This document shows, in pieces, positions 15,779 through 24,855 of a stretch of 28,819 nucleotides of DNA. Source of the stretch: Burkholderiales bacterium UBA2647 (lineage in GTDB: Bacteria; Pseudomonadota; Gammaproteobacteria; Burkholderiales; Burkholderiaceae_E); contig DENJ01000056.1 in NCBI GenBank assembly GCA_002359635.1, positions 62,262 through 91,080 of the forward strand, written 5' to 3'. Position 1 is the first letter of the stretch; the number at the start of each line of letters is the position of its first letter. Both the position numbers and the translations under genes were made by a program. The notes beneath the pieces are model-generated. The model was not told the origin of the DNA. It saw only the letters and a list, made by a program, of their open reading frames with translations, and ran no database searches.

Positions 15779-16795
15779 ATGAAGCATGTTTATCCCTTTG
15801 CCGCCCTGGTCGGGCAGGACGACATGAAACAGGCGCTTCTGATTGCCGCGGTCGATCCCTTGATTGGTGGTGTTTTGGTCTTTGGCGATCGAGGCACTGG
15901 TAAGTCCACCGCTGTTCGATCCCTCGCTGCGCTTTTACCGCCAATGCAGGCTGTGAAATCCTGTCCTTACCAATGCGATCCGCAACAGAGCGCGGCTGCT
16001 TGTCCTGTTTGCAAAGGCATGCGGCGACGACAGTCGATCACCGTCCCGGTACCTGTTGTTGATTTGCCCCTGGGAGCCACCGAGGACCGTGTTCTGGGTG
16101 CACTCGATTTGCAGAAGGCGCTACGCGAAGCGGTCAAAGCCTTCGAGCCTGGATTGCTCGCAAAAGCACATCGGGGCTTTTTGTATGTGGACGAGGTCAA
16201 CCTGCTTGAAGATCACCTGGTTGATTTATTGCTCGATGTCGCGGCATCCGGGGAAAACCTCGTCGAACGCGAGGGGCTTAGCCTCAGGCATCCAGCACGA
16301 TTTGTGTTGGTTGGCAGCGGCAATCCGGAAGAAGGTGAGTTAAGACCTCAGTTATTAGATCGTTTTGGTTTATCGGTCGATGTGAAAACGCCTAAGGATT
16401 TGGAAACAAGGCTTGAAGTTTTAAAGCGTCGCGACGCTTTTGATCAGGATCCCGCCGCCTTTTGCGCCCGCTTTGAAGCCGAACAACAAGCGTTGCAGAC
16501 TTTGATCGTGAATGCGCGAGGCGCGCTTGCCTCGGTGGTCTTGGCCGATGAGGTGATGCGCTATATCGCGACCTTGTGCATGAAACTGGGCACCGATGGT
16601 TTGCGCGGTGAACTTGGCTTAATGCGTGCGGCGCGTGCGCTGACCGCCCTACGCGAGCGCGCTCAAACAAGCCTCCAGGAGGTCATCGACGTTGCGCCAA
16701 GCGTCCTCAGTCACCGGCTTCGACGCGATCCGCTTGAGGAAAGCGCAAACACCAGCGTGATCGCAAGAGCGCTCCGTGATATGGCGGCAGCCTAG
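15779..16795 (+). CDS. bchI: Magnesium chelatase ATPase subunit I
   Basis: A 338-residue AAA+ ATPase that, with BchD, forms the ring complex driving Mg2+ insertion into protoporphyrin IX by BchH, the first committed step of bacteriochlorophyll synthesis. Walker A is GDRGTGKST (36-44), Walker B FLYVDEVNLL (134-143), sensor 1 LVGSGNPEEGELRPQLLDRF. Four cysteines at 62, 66, 75 and 78 (CPYQC...CPVC) sit in the insert after the first helix and could bind metal or be redox-active. The length is normal. It opens the bchI-bchD-bchO-crtI-crtB run, and a PpsR-type palindrome upstream implies oxygen or light control. Confidence 0.97.
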   Translation: MKHVYPFAALVGQDDMKQALLIAAVDPLIGGVLVFGDRGTGKSTAVRSLAALLPPMQAVKSCPYQCDPQQSAAACPVCKGMRRRQSITVPVPVVDLPLGATEDRVLGALDLQKALREAVKAFEPGLLAKAHRGFLYVDEVNLLEDHLVDLLLDVAASGENLVEREGLSLRHPARFVLVGSGNPEEGELRPQLLDRFGLSVDVKTPKDLETRLEVLKRRDAFDQDPAAFCARFEAEQQALQTLIVNARGALASVVLADEVMRYIATLCMKLGTDGLRGELGLMRAARALTALRERAQTSLQEVIDVAPSVLSHRLRRDPLEESANTSVIARALRDMAAA

Positions 16796-16840
16796 GCGAA
16801 TGCGCTTGAGGCTTGTGTCCGGCCTGGCCCTGGGGTCGAT

Positions 16841-18757
16841 GTGAACCCGCTTCCGAATCAAGCCTACCGCGAATTGCTGGCTTCACCGCTCAGCCTGGCT
16901 GCAAATTTGCTTTTGGTCGATCCATCGGGTCTGGGCGGTATCCATTGCAAAGCCCGTGTCTCGCCGTGGCGAAGCGCCTTCATGCAGCAATTCTCTCGCG
17001 CGGCTGCAGGGCTTGGTCCGGTGATAGCGCTTGCCCCGCATGCTGATGAACGCAGTCTCATCGGCGGGGTAGACTGGGTGGCAAGTTTGCAGGCGGGGCA
17101 AAGCCGCTTCGAGGCTGGCGTGTTGGGCCGCGTTAACAAGGGGATCTTGCAAATTGGGATGGCCGAACGCCTTCAACCCGCGATCGCTGGTCTGATCGCC
17201 CAAGCGATGGATCAGCCTGCCCTGCAAGGGACTATGCCGGCCGCTATCGCAGCGCCCTCGGCAGGAACAGCTTCAAGCTTTGCCTGCTTATTGCTTGACG
17301 AGTCGCTAGCAGAAGAAGCCGCAGCGCCGGGGCTATTGTGTTGTCGCCTTGCGTTTTGGATTACCGAGGCGCAATGGTTCGATAAGCCGGTGCATTTCCT
17401 TGATTCGGCTGTCCTTGAGCGCGCGCGCAAGCTTCTCAAGCAAACCGCTGCTTCGCCTGATGTTTTTCAGGCCTTAAGCGAATCGGCGCTGGCTTTTGGT
17501 GTGGAGGATTTAAGAGCGCCGCAGTTTGCGCTGCGCGCCTTTCGTGCGCTTAAGGCGCTTGTGCTTTCGCTTGATCGGCAAGTGCCTGAAGAAGATGAGG
17601 TGATTGCCGCCGTGGCGGCGATCGTCTACGGCCCGCGTGCAACAAGGCTTCCAAGCGCATCTGAGGTGCAAAGCCAAGGCCAAGATAAGCCGCAACCGCG
17701 GCAGCCAGCCGACCAGGAAACCGTGGCTGAGGAGCTCTCTGCGGGCGATCGCCATCAAAGCCCGGCGCATTTAAACCATGCCCAAGGCGAGCATCAGGCC
17801 GCCTCGGGAAAAAACGATGCAAGTGCTTACCAGCCAGTCTCTCACCATCATGATGTGTCTGAAGTGCAGGCGCCGGTGAGCACGAGCCAGGTGCTTGCAA
17901 TGACGGTGGCTGCGGCGCAGGCCCTCTTGCCTGCGGGCTTGCTTGCCGCAGCCGCGCTGGCTGCAACGGCTCGGTCAGGCGCCTCGTCAGTTGCCGGGCG
18001 CTCCATGACACGCTCCAAGGCCGGTTTACGGGGTCGCAGCCTTGGCGTGCGCGAAGGATCACCCGGGCAGCGATCCCGATTGCATGTGCTCGCAACCATT
18101 CGTGCCGCCGTGCCCTGGCAAGGCTTGCGTGAGCGGCCCTCGCAGGATGCGCCACTGCGGATCGAGCGCTCCGACCTCAGGGTGCATCGCTATGAGCAGC
18201 GGGATCAATTGACAACGGTTTTTGTTGTTGATGCTTCGGGATCGGCAGCTTTACATCGACTGGCCGAGGTCAAAGGCGCTGTGGCCTTGTTGCTTGCGCA
18301 ATGCTATGTGCGCCGCGATCAGGTGGCCGTGATTGCATTTCGCCTGGATCAAGCGCAGCTGCTATTGCCACCAACCCGTTCACTCACCCGCGCCAAGCGC
18401 CAGCTTGTTGCCCTGCCAGGTGGCGGCGGCACACCGCTTGCCAGTGCGCTTGCGCTCACCGCCAAGCTCATGGTGACTTGGCACCGACAGGGACAGCAAT
18501 GTCAGACGATTGTACTGAGCGACGGCAAGGCAAACATCGATCTTGACGGTAAACCGGGCCGGGCCAAAGCGATGCAAGACGCGCACCATCAGGCGAGGCT
18601 GCTTGCGCGGCTGCGCTTGGCCGGTTCGCGGCTTGTCTGGGTTGATACAGCGCCAAGGCCATCTGGCGAGGCGCAAACCATGGCTGAGGCGATGCGTGCA
18701 AGCTATTGTTTGCTCCCCTATGCAAACGCCAAGGGCCTGGCTGCGCTGGCGAGCTAA
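16841..18757 (+). CDS. bchD: Magnesium chelatase subunit D
   Basis: A 638-residue partner of BchI. The order is a degenerate AAA domain without Walker motifs (about 1-270), a low-complexity linker (about 275-400) and a C-terminal von Willebrand A domain with MIDAS motif DASGS (Asp464) and LSDGKANIDLDGKPGRA. A VRRDQVAVIAFR segment follows the MIDAS strand. The start is GTG at 16841, the only usable start codon after the in-frame bchI stop. The linker is rich in Gln, His, Ser and Ala rather than the Pro/acidic composition usual for this subunit. The stop codon is directly followed by the bchO ATG (TAAATG). Confidence 0.96.
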   Translation: MNPLPNQAYRELLASPLSLAANLLLVDPSGLGGIHCKARVSPWRSAFMQQFSRAAAGLGPVIALAPHADERSLIGGVDWVASLQAGQSRFEAGVLGRVNKGILQIGMAERLQPAIAGLIAQAMDQPALQGTMPAAIAAPSAGTASSFACLLLDESLAEEAAAPGLLCCRLAFWITEAQWFDKPVHFLDSAVLERARKLLKQTAASPDVFQALSESALAFGVEDLRAPQFALRAFRALKALVLSLDRQVPEEDEVIAAVAAIVYGPRATRLPSASEVQSQGQDKPQPRQPADQETVAEELSAGDRHQSPAHLNHAQGEHQAASGKNDASAYQPVSHHHDVSEVQAPVSTSQVLAMTVAAAQALLPAGLLAAAALAATARSGASSVAGRSMTRSKAGLRGRSLGVREGSPGQRSRLHVLATIRAAVPWQGLRERPSQDAPLRIERSDLRVHRYEQRDQLTTVFVVDASGSAALHRLAEVKGAVALLLAQCYVRRDQVAVIAFRLDQAQLLLPPTRSLTRAKRQLVALPGGGGTPLASALALTAKLMVTWHRQGQQCQTIVLSDGKANIDLDGKPGRAKAMQDAHHQARLLARLRLAGSRLVWVDTAPRPSGEAQTMAEAMRASYCLLPYANAKGLAALAS

Positions 18758-19660
18758 ATGGCACGCAGCGGCTGGCATTGGGACCGCGAGGGCGCAGACT
18801 GGCCATTGCGCGCCTTCAGCAGCTTTGTGCAGCTCGGCCATTTACGCTGGCATGTACAACGGTTGCCGGCGCCGAGCACACTGCCTTCTGGCGGTTCGCC
18901 TCGTCGCATCGTGCTACTACATGGTACGTTTTCGTCAAGCCACAGTTTTCGCAAACTTGCACCGCTGCTGGCCCAAGGCTATGAAGTGTGCATGCCCGAC
19001 CTGCCAGGGCATGGATGGACCCAGGGTGCTCGTCCCGCCGACATGGCCATGCCCAACATGGCAAGTCTGCTTGCCGAACTGATTGAAGCGCTTGGGTTTT
19101 ACCCGGCTGTCATTGTGGGTCATTCCGCAGGGGCTGCCCTGGCGCTGCGCTTGGGCATGGCCAACAGCAAATTTATCGAATCGGTGATCAGTCTCAATGG
19201 TGCCCTATTGCCGTTGCCGGGCCTATGGGGCCAGGTTTTTGCACCAGCAGCCCAAGTGCTTGATCTTGTGCCGGGCTTGGCGCAACTCACCGCCTGGCGA
19301 TCACGCCGCAGTGATTGGGTCGATCGCTTGTTGGCGGGCACCGGATCCGTGCTGAGCGCCGAAGATGTCTCATGGTATCGCCGTTTGGCAAGCGATGCTG
19401 ATCATGTCAAAGCGGTCATGGACATGATGGCACGCTGGGATCTGGCTGGCTTTGCTCAGCTGTTGCCTTCGTTTCAGGGGCGGGTCGATCTGCTTGCTGC
19501 GAGTCGGGATACCACCGTGCCCGCCTCCGAAATCAAACGCGCGGCCCTATTGTTGCCGCATGCGCGCAGCCAGGTTTTGCGTGATTTGGGCCATTTGGCG
19601 CATGAAGAGGCACCGCAGACGGTTGCCTCATGGATTTTAGAGCTGCTGAATCGACGTTAG
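18758..19660 (+). CDS. bchO: BchO, alpha/beta hydrolase accessory to magnesium chelatase
   Basis: A 300-residue alpha/beta hydrolase. The N-terminal DREGADWPLRAFSSFV and LRWHVQ segments are characteristic of BchO, followed by the oxyanion region LLHGTFSSSHSF, DLPGHGWT and nucleophile elbow GHSAGAAL (Ser123). A C-terminal DLGHLAHEE supplies the histidine. The biochemical role is not settled; the gene travels with bchI and bchD and is thought to help Mg-chelatase. The start codon abuts the bchD stop, so the two are translationally coupled. It ends 36 bp before crtI. Confidence 0.94.
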   Translation: MARSGWHWDREGADWPLRAFSSFVQLGHLRWHVQRLPAPSTLPSGGSPRRIVLLHGTFSSSHSFRKLAPLLAQGYEVCMPDLPGHGWTQGARPADMAMPNMASLLAELIEALGFYPAVIVGHSAGAALALRLGMANSKFIESVISLNGALLPLPGLWGQVFAPAAQVLDLVPGLAQLTAWRSRRSDWVDRLLAGTGSVLSAEDVSWYRRLASDADHVKAVMDMMARWDLAGFAQLLPSFQGRVDLLAASRDTTVPASEIKRAALLLPHARSQVLRDLGHLAHEEAPQTVASWILELLNRR

Positions 19661-19671
19661 ACGTTTCAAAA

Positions 19672-19689
19672 TGTCAAAAACGTTTTACA
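19672..19689. promoter_or_regulatory. PpsR/CrtJ-type palindrome upstream of crtI
   Basis: TGTCAAAAACGTTTTACA is an exact TGT-N12-ACA site with AAAACGTTTT as a perfect 10-base palindromic core. It fills most of the 36-bp bchO-crtI gap and ends seven bases before the crtI ATG. TACACT at 19686-19691 could be a -10, which would make crtI nearly leaderless; no good -35 is seen. Confidence 0.75.
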
Positions 19690-19696
19690 CTAAACC

Positions 19697-21244
19697 ATGG
19701 TCACCCACGCCTCACCCCCGATGCTTGCCGAGCTTGCGCCCTCAAAGTCAGCTGTTGCGCCGCATGTTGTGGTCATCGGTTCGGGATTTGGTGGCTTGGC
19801 CGCGGCGATTCGTTTTCGCTGCAAGGGCTATCGTGTCACGGTGCTCGAGAAGCTTCCCGAACCAGGCGGACGCGCTTTTGTATTCAAGCAAGACGGCTTC
19901 ACCTTCGATGCAGGCCCCACGATTGTTACCGCGCCATTCCTGCTTGAAGAGCTTTGGGCCTTATGTGGACGGCAGTTCAGCGACGACATCGAACTCGTGC
20001 CCATGCAGCCCTATTATCGCATCCGCTTTGCGGATGGTTCTCATTTTGATTACAGCGGTGACCCGCAAGCGATGCGTGAAGAAGTGGCACGCTTTTGCCC
20101 TGCTGATGTTCCGGGCTATGAACGCTTTATGCAAAAGGCCGAGGCCTGTTATCGCCTGGGCTTTGAGGAGCTAGGCAGCATTGCTTTTGAAAGTCTGTGG
20201 GATTTGATGGCAGCGATTCCGAATATGGTGCGGATGCGGGCATGGCGGTCGATCTACACGATGGTTTGTGAGCATTTAAGCGATCCCAAGCTGCGGGTCG
20301 TGATGAGTTTTCACCCGCTTTTAATCGGTGGCAACCCTTTATCGGTGACCAGCGCTTACAGCCTGATTGCAAGTCTTGAACGTCGTTATGGCGTGCACTT
20401 TGCCATGGGCGGCACCGGTGCCTTGATTCGGGGTTTGGTCAAATTACTAGATCAGTTAGGTGTGTCCGTGCTTTGTGGGCATGAAGTCAGCCAGATTCTT
20501 GTGACCCGGTCGCGGGCGCAAGGCGTGGTGCTGCGCGATGGCCGCAAAATCATGGCGGATCTTGTCGTTTCAAACGCTGATACCGCAGCGACATACAAGT
20601 ATTTGATCGCACCCGAGCATCGACCGCATTGGACCGACCGGCGTATCGATCGCGGTAAATACTCGATGAGCTTGTTCGTCTGGTACTTTGGCACCAAGCG
20701 TCGCTATGAAGAGGTCCCTCATCACATGCTGATTCTCGGGCCGCGCTACGAGGCTTTGCTTCGCGATATTTTTCATAAGCATCATTTGGCCGATGACTTC
20801 AGCCTCTATCTTCATCGGCCCACTGCAACCGATCCACAACTTGCACCACCAGGTTGTGACAGTTTTTACGCCTTATCGCCAGTGCCGCATCTCGATAGCG
20901 GGACCGACTGGGAAGCCCATGCAGAGGCCTACCGCCAGGCTGTGCAGTCCGTGCTCGAGCAAAGTGTGCTCCCAGGGTTGAGGCATGAGGTGGTGAGTTC
21001 TAGAATCGTCACACCGCTTTATTTTCAGCGTGAGCTGAATTCGTTGAAAGGCGCTGCCTTCGGGCTTGAGCCGATCCTTTTGCAAAGCGCCTGGTTTCGG
21101 CCGCACAACCGCTCTGAAGACGTCAAAGATCTCTATTTTGTCGGAGCAGGCACGCATCCCGGCGCAGGCATTCCCGGTGTGTTGTCTTCTGCCAAAGCGC
21201 TCGATTCAATCATTCCGAACGCCAGATCATGGGCGCGCGCCTGA
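19697..21244 (+). CDS. crtI: Phytoene desaturase
   Basis: A 515-residue FAD-dependent desaturase that converts phytoene to neurosporene and/or lycopene in successive steps at the membrane. The dinucleotide-binding motif VVVIGSGFGGLAAAIRF (glycines at 28-33) continues into VTVLEKLPEPGGRAF. The GPTIVTAPFLLEELW region and the C-terminal signature FVGAGTHPGAGIPGVLSSAK are those of bacterial CrtI. Whether this enzyme makes three or four double bonds cannot be read from sequence. The ATG at 19697 gives a short pre-Rossmann tail of the usual length. The stop codon lies two bases before the chosen crtB ATG. A PpsR-type site sits immediately upstream, so crtI-crtB can be expressed apart from bchIDO. 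Confidence 0.96.
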   Translation: MVTHASPPMLAELAPSKSAVAPHVVVIGSGFGGLAAAIRFRCKGYRVTVLEKLPEPGGRAFVFKQDGFTFDAGPTIVTAPFLLEELWALCGRQFSDDIELVPMQPYYRIRFADGSHFDYSGDPQAMREEVARFCPADVPGYERFMQKAEACYRLGFEELGSIAFESLWDLMAAIPNMVRMRAWRSIYTMVCEHLSDPKLRVVMSFHPLLIGGNPLSVTSAYSLIASLERRYGVHFAMGGTGALIRGLVKLLDQLGVSVLCGHEVSQILVTRSRAQGVVLRDGRKIMADLVVSNADTAATYKYLIAPEHRPHWTDRRIDRGKYSMSLFVWYFGTKRRYEEVPHHMLILGPRYEALLRDIFHKHHLADDFSLYLHRPTATDPQLAPPGCDSFYALSPVPHLDSGTDWEAHAEAYRQAVQSVLEQSVLPGLRHEVVSSRIVTPLYFQRELNSLKGAAFGLEPILLQSAWFRPHNRSEDVKDLYFVGAGTHPGAGIPGVLSSAKALDSIIPNARSWARA

Positions 21245-21246
21245 AC

Positions 21247-22383
21247 ATGGATCAAGACTTGCTCGACTGCCAGCGGCTGATGCGTGGCGGTTCAAAGTCT
21301 TTTTTTGCAGCGTCCCGTGTCCTGCCCGATGCCATGCGTCAATCGGCAATGGCGCTTTACGCCTTTTGCCGGGTTGCCGATGATGCCGTCGATCATCTTG
21401 CCGAGCAGGGTTTAGCCCATGCGCACAGCGCTCAACGCGTCAGCGCACTTCAGATGCAAGCGATCGAATCGTTGTATCAAAGGCTTGAAGCCATATATCA
21501 CGATCGTCCGATTGATCATCCCGCCGATCGCGCTTTTTCGCGCCTTGTGAAAGCGCAGGCACTGCCCAAGATATTGCCGATGCTGCTCTTAGAGGGTTTT
21601 GCCTGGGACGCTCAGGCAAAGCGCTATGAAACCATCGACGAACTTGAAACCTATGCTGTCCGCGTGGCAGGCAGTGTTGGTGTCATGATGGCCTACATCA
21701 TGGGCGTGCGACACCCCATGGTTTTGGCAAGTGCCTGTGAAATGGGCATGGCGATGCAACTCACCAATATTGCCCGTGATGTAGGCGAAGACGCCCGTGC
21801 AGCGCGTTTGTATTTGCCTTTGGCATGGATGCGAGAAGCGGGGCTCGAGCCACAAGCCTGGCTCGCAGCACCGAGCTTTGATCCCGCGCTCGCCGCAGTG
21901 GTGTCGCGTTTGCTCGCCCGCGCCGATGCGCTATATCGCAGCGCAGAGGCGGCCACGGCCCATTTACCTTGGCGTTGCCGTCCTGCCATTGTGGCTGCGG
22001 CCAGGGTTTACGCCGAGATCGGGCGCGAGCTTGAGCGCCGGGGGCTTGATTCGGTGAATCAACGTGCGGTTGTCACCGCAGGCAGAAAATGGCAACTGCT
22101 GTGTTTTGCCATCTCGCAAAGCTTTTTGCCGGCACATCAATCGCTTTCAACCGAGTCTTGCAACCTCGCAGGTTTAGCCGATGCGATTCGACCGCTGATC
22201 GAAAACCTCTTGCGAAGTGGCGATGCGGACTGGCAATCGATCAAGCCTAGGCAAGCCTCAGGTGTTGAAAGGCTTGCAGCGGTTTTTGAGCGCCTTGAAA
22301 AGCTAGACCGCCAGCAACGCGCCAAGCAGCATCCTGGCTTTAGCAACGAAACGGGTTCAATGGCCTCTGGCACGAGCCAATAG
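21247..22383 (+). CDS. crtB: Phytoene synthase
   Basis: A 378-residue isoprenoid synthase joining two GGPP to phytoene. Both aspartate-rich motifs are visible: CRVADDAVDHL (45-49) and NIARDVGEDARAARLYLP (about 178-182), with the N-terminal GGSKSFFAASRVLP block. The ATG at 21247 fits family N-termini; an ATG at 21229 overlapping crtI is also possible, and neither has a clear Shine-Dalgarno. The C-terminal tail is some 30 residues longer than usual and polar (DRQQRAKQHPGF). The gene converges on crtC with a 14-bp gap. Its substrate GGPP comes from crtE about 3.4 kb downstream. Confidence 0.95.
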   Translation: MDQDLLDCQRLMRGGSKSFFAASRVLPDAMRQSAMALYAFCRVADDAVDHLAEQGLAHAHSAQRVSALQMQAIESLYQRLEAIYHDRPIDHPADRAFSRLVKAQALPKILPMLLLEGFAWDAQAKRYETIDELETYAVRVAGSVGVMMAYIMGVRHPMVLASACEMGMAMQLTNIARDVGEDARAARLYLPLAWMREAGLEPQAWLAAPSFDPALAAVVSRLLARADALYRSAEAATAHLPWRCRPAIVAAARVYAEIGRELERRGLDSVNQRAVVTAGRKWQLLCFAISQSFLPAHQSLSTESCNLAGLADAIRPLIENLLRSGDADWQSIKPRQASGVERLAAVFERLEKLDRQQRAKQHPGFSNETGSMASGTSQ

Positions 22384-22397
22384 CCAAAGCCAAGTGG

Positions 22398-23331
22398 TTA
22401 AGTACGACGCGGCATTCGCCAGGGCAACAAGGCTTGAACCCATGGGCTTGCGAAACGTCTTGCATCGAGTGTTTCGTGCATCGCGATCACATCTTGGCCA
22501 AGCATGTTGGCCCGGATAACCGACCTGGCATAAAAAGGGGTGTCTTCGAGGGTTTGCTCAAGCCTTGTCAGGTGTGATGCGTCGCCAAAACTATGGCGCT
22601 CAATGCCCCAAGCGGTTTTGCCCAGCGACTGACGGATACCGGCTGAGAATGGCTCAGGTCTTTGCCCAGGGGCAAAGCGCAAGGCGAGCACCTGTGAGCT
22701 CTGCGCATTCATGTCGCGACTTCGAACATCGTAAAGCACTGCAGTGCTGTGATCAGCCAAATGTGCACGGGACCAATCCCAGTCGTTGAATCCCTCATTG
22801 ATCGCCTCATCGCCCTCATTTGCATCGATGTAGGCCCAACCTTCCCAGTCGAGCGCGGGTTGCTCAAAGCGCACACGAACCCTTGCTCGGGGTTGTAGGG
22901 GTCCCCAGCGGTGGGCTGCATCGCTTGTTAAAGAGAACACATCGGGATGCCAGCCTTTTCCCATGTCGGCAAAGACTTCGCCTTTGAGACGTCGCGGCAG
23001 GGGGTTGGCGATTTCGTTGACTTTCCAGCTCAGGCCTATATCGGTACAACTTAAAGAACTTGGACCGATCTGAAAATAATCTCGATCACGATCGCATGCA
23101 GCGCGGTTGCGCTCGGTCATGGCCCAGCGTGAAACCTCGCCGTAAAGTGCGACGTTCAACGCACAATGCGCCATCGGATCACTCGGGCCGCGCCGCCGTG
23201 CCCATGCGTAGTAGGGTGAGAACACGCTGCCGACAAAAGCGATCAGGGTGATCCCGTGTCGCTGATCGTCGCTGAGGGCATCAAGGTACCACCAGAGGTA
23301 GCCACCGGATGGAACTTCCTGGTCAAAACAT
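22398..23331 (-). CDS. crtC: Carotenoid 1,2-hydratase (hydroxyneurosporene synthase), start displaced by one base
   Basis: About 310 residues of CrtC, which adds water at C-1 of the neurosporene or lycopene end group. Recognisable blocks are GGYLWWYLDALSDDQRHG, LIAFVGSVFSPYYAWARRR, NVALYG, RWAMTERN and EGWAYIDANEGDEAINEGFN. The natural start would be the ATG at 23331 overlapping the end of crtD. As given, that ATG reads ATG TTT TGA, and the CrtC frame has no start codon near it; removing one T from the T4 run at 23325-23328 gives MFDQEVPSGGYLWWY. In the raw sequence the CrtC frame stays open upstream to an ATG at 23555, deep inside crtD and encoding nonsense. The interval is therefore not a multiple of three. 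It is third in crtA-crtD-crtC. Confidence 0.88.
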
Positions 23332-24850
23332 GGTCTGCCATCAGGGCCTCGGCCGCCAAAACCCCTGACATCGCGGCCATCGGAACGCCCGGGCCCGGAT
23401 GAACCGATCCCCCGGCCAGATAAAGACCCTTGATCGGGCTGCGTGCCTGCTCGCGCGCAAAGGTCGCCATCCAACCATTGGCTGCCGGACCATATAAGGC
23501 GCCTCCCGAACCCGGGAAGTGGGCTGCGAAGTCCCTGGGTCTTGTGATCCGACATTGGGTCGTTTCGAAGCTCAGTCTCAGGCCTCGTTGTTCCAACATA
23601 TGAAGCACGCGCTGCTGGCATGAACTGATCTCCTCATGGCTGATTTGGCCCTTGTCATGTGGCGCGTTGACCAGTAAGAGCATGGGTTCGGCTGCGCGCG
23701 CTCGGCTTTTTGCGCTCTCATCGGTAGCGACGACTTGCCTTGGCAGCCTGTTGGGCGCACAAAGATAAACCGTCGCTTGTCGCGGTAGGCGATGGTGTTT
23801 AAGAACATCATCAAATTCGGATCGATAGTCGGGTTGAAAAAAAACATTGTGCTGCGATAAATCAAAGCCGCTTGATTCGGCCTTTAGGCACCAGGTCAAG
23901 GCCGAGAGACTCATGGGTGCTTGTGAGGCTTTGCGGTAGCGCCTGGCAACCGATGCCCCGAGCAGGCCATGACCAAGCGCCCGTACATCGCCATTAAAGA
24001 TCAGCGTGTCAGTGGCCAGGGTTTCGCCATCTGCAAGTTCGATCGCCTGAAGCCTATCCTGTGCGACATGAATCCGCCTGACCCCGGCGTTGCAGCGGAT
24101 TTCAACGCCAAGGCGCCGTGCGCAGCTTGCAAGCGCTGCAGCAAGCGCAGGCATGCCACCGCTAATCGCCCAAACCCCTTGCATTTCGACATGAGCGATG
24201 AGTACAAGTGTGGCGGGTGCCTGCCAAGGCGATGTACCGCAATAGGTCGCATAACGTCCGAATAATTGATGCAATCGCTGATCTTGAAAGTGTTGACCCA
24301 GGCGCGACCACAAGGTGCGAAATGGCCCAAGACCCGTCAGTGCCAGCAGACCTTTGGCGCCAAGCCTTTGCATCATTGACCAGAGCTCGGGGCGTTGCGA
24401 GCGAATAAAGGGATCGATAAGCTGGTTGTGAATCAGTTTGGCCTCGGCGCAAAAGCCTTCAAAGGCTTTCGCCTGTCGGGGCCCGGAAAAAGCTGCAATC
24501 GCATCAACACTTGCCTTAGGGTCGGCAAACAAGTCCAGGCGTTCATGCGCTGACCAAGCGTGACGCGCCAAAACAGAAAGCGGCTGCAAGTCGAGGGCTT
24601 GGTTTAAGGATTGACCTGCTGCGTCAAAAAGCGCCTCAAAAACCCAGGGCATGGTAAAAACGGTCGGGCCACAAGGCACTTGCACGCCATCCACATCAAA
24701 GGCCCGCATTTTGCCGCCGATGTTTGCATGTTGTTCAAGAATCTGTACCGGATAACCTTTTGCTGCAAGACTGATTGCCGCTGCAAGTCCGCCAACCCCG
24801 GCACCGATAATGCGGATCGGCAGTCTTTGGGCTTGTGAATGCTCAGCCAT
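23243..24850 (-). CDS. crtD: Methoxyneurosporene dehydrogenase (carotenoid 3,4-desaturase), 3' end probably out of frame
   Basis: A 535-residue FAD-dependent desaturase of the CrtI family that introduces the 3,4 double bond in hydroxy- or methoxy-carotenoids. The motifs are IRIIGAGVGGLAAAISLAAK, the continuing IGGKMRAF, GPTVFTMPW and the C-terminal GLYLAGGSVHPGPGVPMAAM, a typical CrtD ending. The natural end is probably AEALMADHV plus stop. The last 27 residues (LTRKFHPV onward) are the 5' end of crtC read in the wrong frame, a result of one extra T at 23325-23328. The ATG at 24850 lies five bases after the crtA stop codon and is preferred to the in-frame TTG at 24859. Confidence 0.93.
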   Translation of the reverse strand: MAEHSQAQRLPIRIIGAGVGGLAAAISLAAKGYPVQILEQHANIGGKMRAFDVDGVQVPCGPTVFTMPWVFEALFDAAGQSLNQALDLQPLSVLARHAWSAHERLDLFADPKASVDAIAAFSGPRQAKAFEGFCAEAKLIHNQLIDPFIRSQRPELWSMMQRLGAKGLLALTGLGPFRTLWSRLGQHFQDQRLHQLFGRYATYCGTSPWQAPATLVLIAHVEMQGVWAISGGMPALAAALASCARRLGVEIRCNAGVRRIHVAQDRLQAIELADGETLATDTLIFNGDVRALGHGLLGASVARRYRKASQAPMSLSALTWCLKAESSGFDLSQHNVFFQPDYRSEFDDVLKHHRLPRQATVYLCAPNRLPRQVVATDESAKSRARAAEPMLLLVNAPHDKGQISHEEISSCQQRVLHMLEQRGLRLSFETTQCRITRPRDFAAHFPGSGGALYGPAANGWMATFAREQARSPIKGLYLAGGSVHPGPGVPMAAMSGVLAAEALMADHVLTRKFHPVATSGGTLMPSATISDTGSP

Positions 24851-24855
24851 GGCGA

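Noticed and set aside
23332..23621. Long N-terminal extension of CrtC from the ATG at 23555 or 23621
   Set aside because: It is crtD coding sequence read in another frame; its composition (Gly/Arg/Asp-rich, no family match) is not CrtC-like, and the frame is open by chance.
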